This document shows positions 23,926-38,000 of a DNA stretch of 64,000 nucleotides, piece by piece (positions within the stretch are counted from its first letter, which is position 1; each line of letters opens with the position of its first letter). The stretch is from the NCBI RefSeq assembly GCF_018873765.1, contig NC_057926.1:55813378-55877377 (forward strand). The letters run 5' to 3'. The DNA is from Telopea speciosissima. Lineage: Eukaryota; Streptophyta; Magnoliopsida; Proteales; Proteaceae. The position numbers were made by a program, and so were the translations under genes. The notes under the pieces are model-generated. The model saw nothing but the letters and a program-made list of their open reading frames with translations, did no database searches and had not been told where the DNA came from.

Positions 23926-25738
23926 TAGGGGTGTAAGCTTGGCTCTATCGGCCCGAGCCTACCCTGGCCCGCTTTGAGCCCTAATAGGGCCTGGGCTGGA
24001 TTTTTCAATCCTGAAGGCGGGTTAGGGTTGGAATTTTCAAGCCCAGGGTTAGGGTCGGGCTGAGCCCTGCCTGGCCCAACCTTGTGTTAGGTGATGCTTT
24101 ACAATTTAGTGTTTACATATTACAATTTTTGTTTAGTATTTAAGGATCTATATGGCAACCATTATGTTTCAAAAAAATTGGCTTTGAGTTAGAATCGATT
24201 CTTCATTTTTTCAGACTTTTGGAGTAATTTTGTACCCAACAAATGTTGTATGGTAAACCTAGTAAAAAATAGCTCTAATCTCGAATCTCATCCCTACAAC
24301 TCTTCTTCCTCTCAAACCAAGGTGAAGATCAGAAATACCAATCGTGATCGCACACACCAAGATGAAGATCAGGACACAAATCGACTTCAGTACAAGTTCT
24401 CAACCTGCAAGGGTGTTCGTTGGTTACTGATTGGGGTTTGGCTTTAGTAGCTATTGGATCCACATCCAGAACCCTAAAGAATTGGTTCTCACGGAGTGCG
24501 ATTAGAATACAGATCATGGGGTTTCATTACTGCAGCAAATATACTTACTGCAGGAATTGAAAACTTATAAAAAATTCAGGAGTCTTCAATTCTTCCAAAC
24601 CCAAAATCAGATTCATTAATCGTCAACCCCATTGATTTAACTGATTTATTTACAAATAACTCACAAAAGTGAAAAGGGCAAAGGGGGAAACTTGAAAATC
24701 AAACATAAAATCTTCAAAAGTATAAAAATTAATATTCAAAGTTAGAAACTGGAACTGTGGCTTCTCCTCTGACTCCTTGGCGAAGCGAATCCAATCTAAA
24801 ATTGCGGTTGCAAAGCGACGAAGTAAAGAGGACAATTGAGGCACAGGAGTTCCAAACGCAATTGCAGAGCGATGGGGTGAAGAGGACAACCAAATTCTAG
24901 GAGTTCCAATGAATTCCAAACACGATTGCAGAGCAACGGAGTGAAGAGGACAACCGAATTCTAGGAGTTCCAACAAGTTCCAAATGCAACTGCAGGGCAA
25001 CAGAGTGAAGATTAAGAGGAAGAATTGTTCGAAGGAGTTCCAAACACATTTGCAGAGGAGTGAAGAAAAGGAAGCAACGAAGAAATGGTCGTTTAGGGTT
25101 ATGTTTTATGTTTTGATGGTAAATTCCATCAAATGCCCCTCGTAACTTGTTTCACCAATTTTTCGTAGAACTGATTCTCAAATTTGAGAAACATCATTTT
25201 GGTGTTTCTCAAAACCCCGCCAGAATCTATTATATCACTTGGTCCGTTTAAAAAATTTACAGAAATGGATCGGACAACATATACATAATCTGTTTCAATC
25301 ATGCCCCCAGAATCATAAAAAAAACACCAGAATCAATTTTTTGGAAAGTTACCATATAGATCCTAATTATCTATTGCTTTAGCAAAAAAACAAAAAACAT
25401 AATCTAATTATTTGTGGAACGAAAGTATTTAAAATTTTAAGATTGGACTAAGGCTTTTAACCCACAGAAAACTCTAATAATCAATTAAAAATGAAACAAA
25501 CTAATAACCAATCACATGTTTCTCAGTTTTTTAATGCATAGGACTTAATGCATAGGACGACACAAGTGGGGGAAAAAAAGAGAGGGTCAGTTAGGGTCGC
25601 AAAAATAGGATCAATCAGGGCCAACTCGGCCTAGCCCAATCCAATCAAGGTCAATTAGGTCCGGGTTGGGCTTGGGTTGAGCTAAGAGGACTTAGGGTTG
25701 GGCTGGGTTTTTAACAATCCGACCCTGTTTCACCTCTA
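23926..25738. mobile_element. Non-autonomous hAT-like element, 1.8 kb
   Basis: The left end is TAGGGGTGTAAGC; the right end read inward is TAGAGGTGAAACAG, an imperfect inverted terminus of the plant hAT type. The flanks ATTGTGAC and ATTTTGAC form an 8-bp duplication with one mismatch. Both subterminal regions are packed with GGGTT/GGGCT/GCCC motifs, like transposase-binding arrays. The interior holds a 64-bp tandem array (24800-25075) and no transposase frame. The repetitive minus-strand open frame at 24650-25000 is generated by that array. Confidence 0.75.
24800..25075. repeat. 64-bp tandem array inside the hAT-like element
   Basis: The motif GCAGAGC..GGTGAAGAGGACAA recurs with starts at 24864, 24928 and 24992, exactly 64 bases apart. 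Shorter diverged units begin near 24809 (55 bases before) and 25052 (60 bases after). Each unit carries GGAGTTCCAA and a following TTGCAG/CTGCAG. Confidence 0.9.
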
Positions 25739-25746
25739 ATTTTGAC
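25739..25746 (+). repeat. 8-bp target duplication, right side of hAT-like element
   Basis: ATTTTGAC, one mismatch from the left copy at 23918-23925. Confidence 0.7.
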
Positions 25747-26129
25747 TGAATATAAATATGAGTCAGAATTATAATCGAAAATCGGAATCATAAGTGATAT
25801 CGGAGGAGACCAATACCATTGCCAATGATGCTTACTTGAACCTTGTTTGGGATAAGTCATGAAATAGCCAATTGAAGCATGAACCTAGACTCGGAGTCTG
25901 GCTAAGACTTAAAAGGAAAATTGTTACGGAATGTGCCTAGAATTTTAGGTTATGTTCGGTAAGCATTCTTGCAATGTATTTTAGCTCAAGTTCGCATTCT
26001 TGAAGGATAAAAATAGTTGTTTTTATCACTTAAGAATACAAAATCGATGTAGAATGCATTCCAAGAATGTATATCAAACCAACCTTAATTTAGGTATCTA
26101 TTCTATAGCAATGTACGTATTAGATGTTT

Positions 26130-26690
26130 GGAGGCTCTAAGGGCTGATCAGTATACAATAAGCTAATGCTTTAGATTTGATGAAGAGGTATTCATGTCTA
26201 CCTGAATTGAAGCCTTTTTGTGATAGTGTTCAGAGGTGTTTCCTTAAAAAAAATATCTTTCGTATCTCGCCGGTGAGTTGTACATCTTACCAACAAGATG
26301 CTAATAATTTATTAGACATCACTTAATTTGGAATTTAGCTTGACTTTTAATGCTCTACCAACTTATGATATCAAATGTCCCATATAAAATATATGAGGCA
26401 TACCATGGCCAAAAAATTACCATGTATCAAACCTCCATACTAATCGTATAAAAATCTAAATGATGGCCCCAATTTTCTCGGGTGGCATTGGATGTTTAAG
26501 GGCACAAGAGGCTGACAAGTGTGCAAAAATTTGATGCTTTTTATTTAATGAAGAGGTAATCATGTCTACCTGAATTGAAGCCTCTGTGTGACAGTGTTCG
26601 AAGCAGTTTCTTCAAAAAAAAAAAAAAAATTTCCGTATCTCACTGGTGAGATGTTCATCTTACCGGCGAAATGCTAATAGATCGACCAAT
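26130..26690. repeat. Direct repeat pair, about 180 bp each
   Basis: Blocks at about 26130-26330 and 26490-26690 share CATGTCTACCTGAATTGAAG, then an A run, GTATCTC, a GGTGAG stretch and ATCTTACC, in the same order and orientation. They are clearly diverged, so this is an old segmental duplication or two copies of one unknown repeat. No terminal repeats were seen. Confidence 0.75.
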
Positions 26691-26989
26691 ATATTAATAT
26701 AAATAAGGGCAAGAGATCTCTACTTTATCGCATGGTCTCTACAGAAGTGCCTGTGCCAATGGATGAGCATGCTGGGGTACCTACCTAGGGGCAGAGGCGT
26801 CATCTCACTGATGCAAGAGCCATGAGAGTTTGAGACCAAGCAATGTTCTCTCTCATGTGCACACCGCGGTACGTAGCGGGACAATGATGTGTGTGACGGG
26901 CATCATATAGGAAGGGCAAGAGGGTCATTTTAAAGTTGGGGAAGAGAGTTGAACCATACTGAGCCAGATGCACCTTATTTCCCGCTCAG

Positions 26990-28136
26990 TTTTTTTTTCT
27001 CCATACATCATACGACAGCCAACAGTGCGAGCCGGGGAGGCGGCGAGGCCAAGTTTTCCGCAGTCACGAGATACTGTTTTAGGTCCAACACCCGCCAAAT
27101 CGGTGATTGGTCCGTACTCCCTTCCTAATATCGTTGGTTGCACACACGCACTCCCGACCATCGAACGCCAGTTTCGCCGGAACTTCCAACGATTTTCTCC
27201 CGTCCTCTTCGAATCGAGCTTCCAACGTTAAACTTCAAAATCATAGAGGTTAGTTCGTCTGGTCTTCTCTATAGATCTTGTCCCATTTTTTTCCTGGTTA
27301 TTCGGAGCTCGTAGGCTTAGAACTTCAAATCTCCTAATTCACCTCCAGTCGTTCACTGCTGCTCTTATTATTTCTAGCTTTTAAAGTTATCTGGTTCTCG
27401 TCTGAAACCATAATTCACGACGACTACTCTTAAACATCGAAATCGTTGAATAGTGCCAATTCATTCTATAATGGGTCTAGTTCCATTGTTGACAATTTCA
27501 TTTTACACTATGAGTTCCCCCCAAATAATACATTTGGAAACATATCCTATTGACACAGTTGTTCGTATGATAATGATGAAGAACTTGTTTAATTCCTGTA
27601 GACTAGAGTAATTATTCATGGCCTCTCGAATTTCGCAGTTGATGTCAAATCTAAGGGACACTGTTCAGTATAGGCTACGAAGAGGATATTTTCAATGTGT
27701 GTTGCTCTTGAGAAATAAGATGAGAGAATCAAACTCTCCGAACATCACTATGACGTGCTACACAGTCGCAGCCTTACTGTTTTTGAAATATGAGAATATT
27801 TTGTAGGGTGGGAAGTGGGCAGAGAAGAGGCATATGGAGATTAGGTTTCTGGCGATAGCAGCTTGAGATTTATTAATCTCTATGCTCCCTCGGAAGCCCA
27901 GTGGTGTGCAAGGAATAATCATTATATACCCCACTCCACGCAAATCAATATATGAACTTTATAGTTTTAGGCTATTTATTTCGTTCCTTTACCATTGATT
28001 TTCAGTTATTTATTTATTTACCTTTTTTCTGTCCTCCTTTGTGGGGATTAATTGTGCTATTATTTTGCAGTCATCCTCATGATAATCGATGGTTTGCTTC
28101 AATATATAGTCTTTCAGCAGGAATCTTATAGTGTCC
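26990..28136 (+). promoter_or_regulatory. Probable 5' UTR (with intron) of the PP2C gene
   Basis: A GC-richer, gene-like segment at about 26990-27240 ends at a candidate donor near 27249 (GAG|GTTAGT). Polypyrimidine tracts with TTTGCAG (near 28070) and TTTCAGCAG (near 28118) lie just before the phosphatase start codon. A leader intron in the 5' UTR would explain the short open frames here, which have no recognisable products. This is inference from sequence pattern only; the transcription start is unknown. Confidence 0.4.
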
Positions 28137-31100
28137 ATGATGAGTGACAATCGTGATTCTATCACACCAGACGAGGATGCAAATGGCTTTGCTCATCATA
28201 AGCGTGGAGGTGATGTGCATGATGCAGACACAGTCACTAAGAAGTCCAAAATTACTGGGTTGGATTTAGGAACTGTGAAGTCAGAGGAGCGTGTGGATAG
28301 CCATGAAAATCAGCCAGTTTTGACTGGAATGAGTGGGAAAACTAAGGATGATCTTCAATTGGGCATGCCAAAGAATGGGGTAGAAGAGAATCAGCTGAGC
28401 AAGCAAAGTGATTCTTCTGGAAATAAGGTCTTATGTGAGGAGAATTGCTCATCATCAGCTGTTGGTGAGTTGTCCTGTATCGTCGAAGGAGATGCTGCTG
28501 AAGATAAAGGGTCTCGCCACAAAATGGAAGATGCTTGGGTTGTACTTCCAGATGCAACCTTGGAACTTCCTGGGACATTGAGGTGTCACCCCTTAATTCA
28601 TTTTCTATTATCCTTTTGCTTTCTGTTCATTCCTCTTTACTAAGCTCCCCCTCCCCCTCCCCCTCTCAATTGCTCATCACACAATGCTTGTTATCCAGTA
28701 GCTGGTTATGGAATTAAAAAAAATTACTCACGTGCTAATTTTTGTGTTTGTGTTTCTTATACCAAAGAACTAGTGTGAATTCATCCTGCCTTATTTTCTT
28801 AATAAGTCTGTACATATGTTTTAGAAACTTAAGTTGGTTGGCAATTTTTGTCTCAGTCTAGTCCAAGAATTAAAAGATCAATTATTGTTTTTTCTTTTCG
28901 ATTCGAACCTCCTAACTTTACCAATTGATGTCTTAGTTATTTATGTGACACTCTCTAACAGATGTGCACACTTTGCAATTTATGATGGACATGGAGGTCG
29001 CTTGGCTGCTGAGTATGCACAAAAACATTTACATGCCAATGTTCTTTCAGCAGGCTTACCACGTGAGTTGGTGTGTTTGCCTTGTCTGATTGCCTTAATG
29101 TCTGTGTTATGAAGCAATTTGTAGATAATGAATTCAACAGATAATATCCAAATTTTAAATAACAAATACGATCTCAATTTTAAGTTGCAATTGCTTTTGT
29201 ATTTTTATGCTTTGGTGATAGTCCCAAACTTGACTTAGCGAGAAGTAAACAAAACATGAGATTTATTGTCATCCCTGGTGCATATTTAGCCTAGGACTTT
29301 CATTATGGGGTAGCATGGTTCTGATCCTCTCTCTGTTTTTTTTAATAATTTTGGTTTAAACAAATATAAGCAACACAGTTTTGGGAACTGAAAGTTAAAA
29401 GAAGAGTTCAAGATTCATATAGCTTCAACATTGTGCATGGTAAATCCAATGTACGGAGTCATTCTATAATTCTCTTCCAGTCATAGTTGTCAAGGCATTG
29501 TCTATTTGTTGCCTAGGTTAGAGGGCGGCCTTGGGCTCCAAGACGACAGTTGCCTTATATGCCTTTATGCGCGTAGACCCGAAACCTGATGATCTTGCAC
29601 TCTGCATGTTATATATTTCAATCATATCTACCGTGATATGTTTCTATAATGTCACTCTTTTATTATTGGGGGGAGGGGATTGTGTTCCTTTTTTGACGTT
29701 TATAACCCTACTTTATGAGATATGTCCTGGGATGTGGCATATGGCAGTCGCTTTGGGTGCCTTAGCCTTGCCTAGGTAGTCAAGGTGGCTGGTCACTGCC
29801 ATGGCTCGCCTTGGCTCCATGAAACCTATGATTCCAATTTTCTTGTAAAATGTATTTCCTGAATGTAAATAATTGTTCTCTTGCTTGAATGTAATGCTAC
29901 TACTGAGCACAACAGGTGAGTGGGACCCCTTAAATATATGTCCCCAAGAACTGGATGCTTCCTCTAAAGTCTAAACCTTGAACTCTGAAACTGTCCCATG
30001 AAAGCATCATGCATGCCAGCTCACTGAATATTTTTTGGTCAAGCATAATACCTTCCCAAACACATGCATCTACTTACAAATGGTTTAATATTGTTTGAAT
30101 AATTATAGTTTGCTGATTACTGTTTGTGGTTCATAGCTGATGTTTTGGTTAAAAACATAAAATTTCAAAGGTGATATCCTGGTCAGGACCCCTTAGTTTT
30201 CAGCACTAGACATGTTCAATCCCATCTTTTCTTTTTGGTGGCAATCTTTAATTTGTTAAAGTGCCAGTTATCAGGGTCATTGATATTGCCATAACAAAAT
30301 TTTAGATTCCTTCACATGGATCATCGCTGCTTATTAGATACTTGGTCATCATGAATTTTATTTACTTTTGTATCTTTCTGTTTATTCCAATTACAATTAC
30401 TATAACTGTTATGTTTATTCTTTTCGTCGTTGTTTATATTGTTGGAGTGTTTGGATGACTAATTGACACACCTTATGTGGTTACCTGACTTTCTTTTTTG
30501 TTTTCTTTTGTTCTTTCTCCCCCCTCTCCTTCGTCTTTGTTTGAAATTCGTTCTCCCTTATGTACTGCAAGTCTCCAACTTGCAAATTGTAATTTTTAAA
30601 ATTTTTGTATGCAAGGATTGATTGTTAATTACCTGACTTCAATTTTTATTAATTTAATTCTGATTATTCTTATAGTTGCTCTGTTAATTAACGGTGGGCT
30701 TTGTTTTATCAGTTGCTCTGATACTTCTTTTTAAATAATTGGTATACAATACAGGTACATAGTACATACAAAGACCTTTTGTAATGCATAGGTACAACCA
30801 CCATATTACATAACTTCTTGTTCATCATACACAAGATCCTTACCACATACCTTAGCTTTAACCCCAAGCCAACTGCATCTCTTAAATATTTGAATGGAGA
30901 AAAAACTTAAACACTTAGATGGTTGCCAGAGCATTCCTTTACCATTAGACCAGGAAAGAAATTTGTTAAATTTGCATTTTTCATTATTAAACACTGGAGT
31001 CTCTGTACTCTTAACCTTGAGGCCAGCTGCAGCTATTTTTAATCACTGTATAATATACTGGCCTAAAATTTTGAATACATCCCCCCCCCCCCCAATGAAC

Positions 31101-34100
31101 TGTCCTCATTAAATACCCAACCCATTTTCTTTTTGAATTGTTAATTTACTGACTAATCTTGTCGCAGTTGACTTATAATACATCATTTATGTCCCATACA
31201 TGCTTTCTCTGATTCAGTTTTCATTTATCCTCTGTTCTGATATTTTCAGATGGATGTAAAAGCAGCAAAAAAGGCCATTGTGGAAGGTACTGTTTATTTG
31301 TATCTCTTAATTATGGTTCCTGTCAAAAAAAATTATATGAGTGTTTTCAGTTGTTGATGAGGTTAGCACATTTTTTGCAGTTTAAAAAGCAATATTTGTA
31401 TTTTACTTGAGGTTGAATTCTTAGTTTTAGTATATTCAGATAGTGCTGATTTCTAAAACTAGCAAAGCCCCTGTGCAATGCTTTTTTTTTGTTTTGGGGG
31501 GGGGGGGAGACAGAGAGATAACTGTCTTGAGAATAAATAGATCTCGGGTGGACGGGGTTTCTTATGAAAGGGAAGATTGTCTTTTGATTTTTCTTAAAAA
31601 TAAATAGAGAATGACAATCAATAAGAAACAATTTCAAATCTTTTGGTTCTTTTAAGTAAAAATTCCAAAAAATATATGGGTTTGAATTGGGATGGGAAAG
31701 CACTAGAAGAAACGAACTCCTGTATAAAATGTAGGAACAAAGTAGTGTCATTTGGTGATAAAAATTCTGCTCTAACATTCTCAGAGATATGTTTTCGATG
31801 TCACCTAAGCCCTAGGCAAAATTCTGTTCCAACATTCTGTTCTAACATTCTGTCTCTCTCTCTCTCTCTCTCCCCCCTCCTCTTGCTTCCCTTCTCAAAA
31901 TCTTGATTAATTGCTCTAATTGTTCTTTTCCTCCTATTACTGTGCTGGTGGGAACTTTGAGTTTCAAATTCTTCTTTTCTGAATTTTTATTGAGAGTTTT
32001 GATTTTTGAAGAACTCTGTTGTATGGACTGTTTAGCCTCTGAGGTTTTTTTTGGCCTCTCTTTCTTTTCCACACACATGCATACCTCCCTCCCCCCCCAC
32101 CCTGCAGGTTGATTTCTTCTTGAACCCTTCCCAACCTTGCTTCATAATTTTGTTCACAGAAACTTGTTACCAACCAAAAAGTATATGACCTTGTTTGGAA
32201 ACAATCATTAAATATGCTTCTCAATTTGTGTCTTTATTTGGTACATATTGATGTAGAGATTTCTCTTTAATATGCCATGTTTATTTTGTATATACACTGT
32301 CTTACTTGCCTCTAGAAAGGAAGCCTCTTCCTTATCATTTCTTATCTTTAGTGAATAGGAGTTGATTTTTTTTTCATTTTAACAAGTCTTTTCGAATGCT
32401 TACTTGAACTTCACAACTGATGTTCCCAAATTTTTAGGCTTCCGGAAAACCGATGAATCTCTTCTTCAAGAAAGTGTAGCAGGTACTGCAAATATGTTTA
32501 TTTACATACAATACTATTAATTAGATGTCTTGACTCATTAAGTTTTCTGGCTGTTATTTATTAGAACAATGTGATTATATGTTTTACCAAAGAGATTTTG
32601 GGCAATGTGCCTATCCCAATTACAAAGAAACAAGACCTAAATGATTTGTACAAATAGTCCAAATCAGCAAAAGCCTACCTGGATTGATCTTCATATAGAG
32701 AATCCTTGTAGCCCACCAACCTCCAATTTTCAGTAAATACAATTGCATGTTTGTATGTCCAGTAGTTTGATTTGATTGATTGTAGATGGATTACAAAAAT
32801 TTATGTTTTTTTTTTGGTTATGCAGTATGACTTTTTCTTTAGATGAACTTCATGAAACAGATAAGCATTCTTCTTCTTTTTTTTTTGGGGGGGGGGGGGG
32901 TGGGTGGCATAGGAAAGTGATGTGTTAGACTGTTAGTTTTTTGGGTGAGGATGGGTTTTGAACCCAGGTTGTGTTATGAACCAACCTGATGCAGTTTCAT
33001 CATAGAAAATTAGAAATTGGCTTATTTCTTTAGAAATAGACCTAGGGTTGGGTTATATACACGTTGGGCCTTTGTTCCCAAGGGTTTTCTATGTATTAGG
33101 CCTCTTTAATGAGCCTAAACTAGGGGTACATAGGTTGCATACGGGATTAACCCAATACTTAGTTTATTTTTATGTTTTTTAATTGAACCGGTTCAAATTG
33201 GTTGCATCCAATTGGTTCAATTTAAGTGATCATGTGACTTAGTTAAGTGGTCATGTGGTGTAAGTTGGGTTGGATTAGGACTCTATAAGTCCAACCATGT
33301 TTTGAGTCTATTTCCTTTAGTATTCTAGTTTCCTAGTCTGTTTAAGTTACCTAATAGGTTAGGGATATGGTTAGACCATTCCTTTTTAGTGTCTAAGTCT
33401 ATTTTTGAGTCTTCTATATAAGTTTGTAAGGGAGACCAGCATTAGATACGAATTTGATTAATAAAAATTAGTTTTATGCTTGCTGCCTTTGTTGCTGCTA
33501 TTGCTCCCTTGTGTGAGTGTTGCCTTGTGGATCTCAAGGTGCTAGGGTGAGTGGACTCTCACGACTCCTTGCGTCTGTCCAGTACCGGGAGGTTCTTCTT
33601 CTTCTTGAATCGAGCTTCTTCAAGTGCTGCTGCTGCCTTTGAAGAAGATCAAACCAGTAAGTAATTTTAGTTTTTTGCATATATCCTTCCCCTCTTCATC
33701 CTCTAACCTAATCCATCCTTTCCCATCGACCCAATCAGATCACTACAGCCAGCCTTCCATTCCCTCCATTAAACCTGCAACTATTCCTTTCGAATTTTAG
33801 CTTGATCCCCAAGCATTCACCTTCCAACCATCAGATCTGTGCCAAACTTCCAGCAAACATCCCTCCCTCTCCCTCCTACACTCGATCCCAATTTGAGTCC
33901 CATCTGACCATCTAAACCCTAGTTTTCAGCCTAGATCCTTAAACCTAAAACCCGAAACCCTAATCCTAATTCTGCAGATTTTTCAAACTTAACCAAATCC
34001 AATTATTTTTATCCCATAATAACCCCCTAGACCTGCATATTAAAGCGATATAAGACCCATTCCCAAATTCCCATCCTAAACCCTAGAATTAACCTAAAAC

Positions 34101-34994
34101 CTAGTGCTGTCCATTCAAACCAGTAACCCTTTTTGCTATTGATCCTGTTATCTGGCTCCTAGTAGGTCTCCTACTTACCTAGGACTACATTGCAACCCGC
34201 ATGACACAACTTTACCAATTTGGGAGTTCAAACCCCCACCCCCCCCCCCACCCCCAAAAAAAAGAAAAATTCTGTGATCTTCTACTGTTGCTTAGAGTTG
34301 TCATGGTAACTAATAATCTTTCTTAGAGTTTTCTGTTTCTATCGTTATCTTACTCTTGACTTGTTGGATTTTTTAAATTTTTTTTTAGGGGAATGGCAAG
34401 ATGGTGCTACAGCTGTGTGCATCTGGGTGTTAGGACAAACAGTAAGTATGCAATTTTTCTTATTTGAGTTTTTTATTTAAGTGGTGGGTGTTCGTTAAAC
34501 AGTATCTGATGGAGGTTTGGATTATCCGAAGCATTTGTCACCTACATGACTTCTTTTATTTTAACTTATTTTTTTTGAGAGAGTAAAAGAATTGATTTTT
34601 AATATTGAATTCTAATTTTACAATATCCCTGACTTTAAGCAGAGACAGGGCCATATCTCCAAAGCCACTCACCCTCTGTGTACTTCTTTATTTTAACTGA
34701 ATGTCTATAGTTATCGACTATGTTCTGCAGTTAAGTGTGGCAGCTGTTAATCCCTATAGCTTTGTAATTCTGTTGTAGGTTTGCCAGATTTATGGTTAGT
34801 TTAGTAGCCATTATCCTTTGATGGAAAAGGAAAGATGTGAAGTGGACTACTACCTAGACAAGTCAATTTTTTTAGGTTGATATTACAGAGTTTAAGATTG
34901 CTTTTCTGGCTCCAGATAGAATTTGTATGCAAGACTTTAAATCCATTGCATGACTTCCTAGACCACTTCCATGGATTTTTAAAAAAAAAAATTG

Positions 34995-35029
<35 letters not shown>

Positions 35030-38000
35030 TATATGGTAACTAGCTTCCTATTCTAGATGGTTGTTTTTGACCTTCCAACCTTGTGGGCTACATGGTAACT
35101 GGCTTCTAGTTTCTTTTTTGGTAAGTAACCGAAATTTATTTATAAAATAATGGGAAATCAAGTATGATATAACAATCACAACATTAAACCAACCTAGAAA
35201 GATTGATTTTGAACTTCCTACGTTATTATTGAGGATTGCAGCACTGGAATCTCATTCTTAAGAAACTATTTCCATGTTTTAAGGAACTGTTTATGGGTCA
35301 CATTGATTCTGTCTTCTGGTGCTAAAGAATCTCATTTCTCATTTCTCATTTCAGCATGTATGGTTTAATTTGGACTGTAAAGTATATCATTCTTGGGTAT
35401 GATATGATTTATATTATGCATATAAAATTATGGAATATGAACCAAAAAATACCTAACTATATGTTATTTTGACTTGTTCTATAATCTGTTGGACTAAATG
35501 TGTGCTGGTAACTGGTTGAAACCAATTAATAAATCTGAGGTTTCATATAGATTCATATCTGTTGCTGTTACTCTGTGGGTTCGTCTGTTTGTAACCAAGA
35601 AGGTTGCAAACAGAATCTGTAGCCTTACTTTCTTTGCCCCTCATATAATGACGTGGCATTACGATGGGGGTCTAAATGTCTAATGATGCGATTATGCAAG
35701 CCTCAAGATGCACGTTATGTTAGCGGTATCTTTGGGTGTTTGTTCACTAAAAGGATGAGATTCAATCCTCAGGAGGTCCTTATATAATATGCAACCTAGG
35801 GATACTCAGGAGTATGAGTTACAGTATATCGCATAAGTTTTCAGCTTTTTGGTATTGTAAGCGAGATTGAGAAATTTGCTTTCTGTGTCACAATATGCAA
35901 TATATGGGCAAGAAGAAACAGATTTTTATCAAAAAGGGGGAAAAAACAGTAGAAAGTTTAAGAATGAGTTGCATAGCTGAGGATATAGTTAGAAGAATTT
36001 TCTTAACATGTATTAGATTTGTGGGTTGGAAGCAATAAGTTCTTGATGGTTCAATTATGAATGACCCGTGAAGTTCACCAGAATTTGGGTAATCAAGTCT
36101 GGTTCAAGTATTCTCTCCCTAGTTTGAATGAGGAATGAACGTCATACATGTAAATTTGGTTTCACTTTTACTCTTCCAGGGGCTACGACTTTTTCTAACC
36201 CCATGGGCGCACTCTTGCTCTTGCTTTTGGTCAACTTACTGTTGTGGAAACCTGTTCCATGTCAACTTTTAAATTATCATCTTAACAAAGACTGTACAAA
36301 TTGAATTGTATGGTGGGTGCTTATTCAATTGAGTAATCCCCTGTGAGGTGCTTTGGGATCTGACCTTGTTGTATCTTATGCTTGTAATTGTTTCTTCTCC
36401 TTGCAATAAAATTCTTTGTTAATAATAATACTAATACTACTACTACTACTACTACTAATAATAATAATAATAAAAGAACTATCAATAGATTATTTTTTAA
36501 GACATTGGGATTGGGCTCCATCTATATTCTCCCATGATAGTATTCTGCATAGCTGGTTCCACCCCCACAATTTGATTAAGCTCAACATTGATGGCAGCTC
36601 CATTGGCAATCCAGGGCCAGTGGAGATTTGGGGGTGTGGTAAAAAGCCATGATGGATCTATTTTATTCGTCTTTTCTACTCCCACTGGTGTTTGTGACTC
36701 CGGTACTGCAGATTTGAATGCAGCCATTAGTAGTATGGGGATAGCCCTTTGACTAGGGTGGAGGGACTTAATCGTTGAAGAGGACTCCAAGCTCATGATT
36801 GGTTGGCTTCAGAAAAGGACCGGCGGGCCATGGAGATTTTTTCATTTGATGTGGAAAGCTTGATCTTTGAGTTCCAATAAAAACTTCACTTTTGTATGGA
36901 AGAGTTGATCAGCAAATTGTTTGGCCGATAAATTGGCTAATTCAGGGGTATATAGGGATATTATGTATTTGGGCTCTTATCCTTATGGGTGGTCCCTCTT
37001 GAGGGCCCTGTCCTCTCTGACAGTTCCTATTGTTGTTGTATGTAGCTTCTTTTCTTGCAATAAAATTTGGTTGTTGATTTAAAAGAAAAAGAGGCTGTAC
37101 AGATAGAAAAGTATCTTGAACCTTTATTTGCCAAAATATACCTCTATTCCTTTGTAATTGTACTGTAATTGCTTTTGTGTATATATTCTTTGTGTCTTTT
37201 GTCCCCTAATCATCTTTGTCTTAGAACCTAATCTAGTGATCTATGACTACTGCATTATGTAGGTTTTTGTTGCTAATATTGGAGATGCAAAAGCAGTGTT
37301 GGCGCGATCATCCAGTGCTGATGGATTGGAGAATAATGTTAATGCGACCAGTGCATTAAAGGCCATTCTTTTGACAAGAGAACACAAAGCTATCTTTCCA
37401 CAGGAACGTGCTCGCATCCAGAAGGTGAAGACTATATACATTTAATTTAAATTATTATATCTTCTCTATTGTGTTTGTTAAAGTTTATTGGTACCATAGG
37501 CTGTAGGTACTTCTAGTATTTTCTTAGTACTTTTATTTTTTTAGCGCATGTGTATATGAGTAGTTACTCATATACTAAGGGGCATTATTGTAATAGCTTA
37601 TCTTAATCTTAATGTTATAAGTATACCTACTGCTATCGATTAGGCTGTAGGTAGTTCTAGTATTTTCTTATTATTACTGTATATGATTAGTTTCTCGTCT
37701 TCTTCTTCCTCTTCTTTTTGCTAGTACTGCTTTTCTTGTTTCTAAACCTTGTCACATGGTATCAAAACCAGGAGGTCAGGTGTTCAATCCCTGGTAAGTG
37801 CGAGGGGTTTTTGTTATGTGTTGTTGTGTCCTTACACGAACAATCAGTAGGAGAAGAAAGAAGAAGAAGAAGAAGAGGAAGGAGAAATAGATGAGGAGGA
37901 GAACAAGACTCAAGGTAGGTTAGAATAGCCTCTAACCGTGAGCAGTATTCATTATATAATATGAGGAAATAAACACAAGGACTGAACTGCTCTCCATTAG

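Noticed and set aside
24650-25000. 116-residue minus-strand frame with internal repeats
   Set aside because: Generated by the 64-bp tandem array inside the hAT-like element.
33900-34100. AAACCCTA motifs suggesting interstitial telomere repeats
   Set aside because: They are scattered and not in tandem; they look like telobox-type motifs in retroelement leader DNA.
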